The translations under genes were made by a program, and so were the position numbers. Below are positions 28,163 to 28,375 of a DNA stretch of 28,375 nt, one piece after another. Positions within the stretch are counted from its first letter, which is position 1. Every line of letters begins with the position of its first letter. This stretch comes from a virus, in IMG/VR virus record IMGVR_UViG_3300036832_000220, positions 1 to 28,375 of that record, one strand, 5' to 3'. Under the pieces are notes generated by a model. That model did no database searches, was not told where the DNA came from, and was given only the letters and a program-made list of their open reading frames with translations.

Positions 28163-28375
28163 ATGCCACGGCAACCGATCCGCGCGTGCGGTCAGTGCGG
28201 GCGCCTGGGGTGCACGGTGCACGGCGGCCGCTCGGGCTGGAATCGGATCGACGCGCCCCCGCGGATCCGTGGCCGGCGACTCCAAGCGTTACGGAAACAA
28301 CTATTCGCCGAGTCGCCGCTCTGTGTGCTGTGTGCCGCCCTGGGCCGGGCCAGGCCGGCCACGATTCGCGATCAC
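28163..28375 (+). CDS. HNH endonuclease, N-terminal 71 residues (packaging-type; runs off the window)
   Basis: The frame starts at ATG 28163 and is open to the window end. CGQCGRLGCTVHGG is followed by RGRRLQALRKQLFAESPLCVLCAALGR and a DH just at the edge, the start of the HK97 gp74-like HNH family. These nucleases usually sit immediately before the small and large terminase genes and take part in packaging. The remaining catalytic part would lie beyond the window. This placement predicts terminase genes next. Confidence 0.85.
   Translation, partial: MPRQPIRACGQCGRLGCTVHGGRSGWNRIDAPPRIRGRRLQALRKQLFAESPLCVLCAALGRARPATIRDH

Overview
The window is a high-GC segment (roughly two thirds G+C by eye) of a temperate, tailed double-stranded DNA phage with siphovirus-type morphogenesis genes. 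The host cannot be fixed from the sequence. It should be a high-GC bacterium carrying a tRNA-Gly(CCC) gene that serves as the integration site. Most genes are packed head to tail with 4-bp GTGA or ATGA stop/start overlaps, and GTG starts are common. Nearly every strong Shine-Dalgarno sequence lies where genes are separated by a gap.

Layout. (1) 1-13369, plus strand: portal, a collagen/carbohydrate-binding-like protein, head-tail connector, head closure, HK97 gp10-like protein, a LamG-fused tail terminator, tail tube, tail assembly chaperones G and G-T (a -1 frameshift at a run of nine A), a 479-residue tape measure protein, a small fibre protein, a fibre with a self-cleaving S74 chaperone domain, a 1428-residue repeat-rich tail-tip protein and a small lipoprotein. 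No capsid protein, maturation protease or terminase is seen; they must lie outside the window. (2) 13445-14325, minus strand: an HNH endonuclease and an unknown protein, probably an accessory (moron) pair. (3) 14475-14770: attP, a tRNA-Gly 3' half flanked by paired TAGCAAC repeats. (4) 14862-16779, minus strand: an integrase operon with small satellite genes. (5) 17004-17836: lysis/lysogeny switch, a repressor and a Cro-like protein divergent across two palindromes with overlapping -35 elements. (6) 17823-28162, plus strand: early region with an excisionase-like protein, an HNH homing-type nuclease, a RecE-like exonuclease, a second PD-(D/E)XK nuclease, a RecA/Sak4-like ATPase, a replication-initiator-like protein, a RusA resolvase, a beta-helix protein, a TIM-barrel-like protein and many very small proteins, several with Cys pairs. 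(7) 28163-end: the N-terminal part of an HNH endonuclease of the type usually found just before the small terminase gene.

How it works together. Int acts at attP on the host tRNA-Gly. The repressor and Cro-like proteins compete at the 17497-17572 switch. The rightward transcript delivers the recombination set (exonuclease, ATPase, RusA) and replication functions, ending at packaging. Because phage genes flank attP on both sides, the sequence represents the excised, circular, concatemeric or virion form rather than an ordinary integrated prophage.

Most unusual points: the LamG domain fused to a tail terminator with foreign-looking codon use, glycan-related folds in the early region, two tandem PD-(D/E)XK nucleases, apparently leaderless divergent regulators, and a window-wide excess of GATC with avoidance of CAG and CTG codons.
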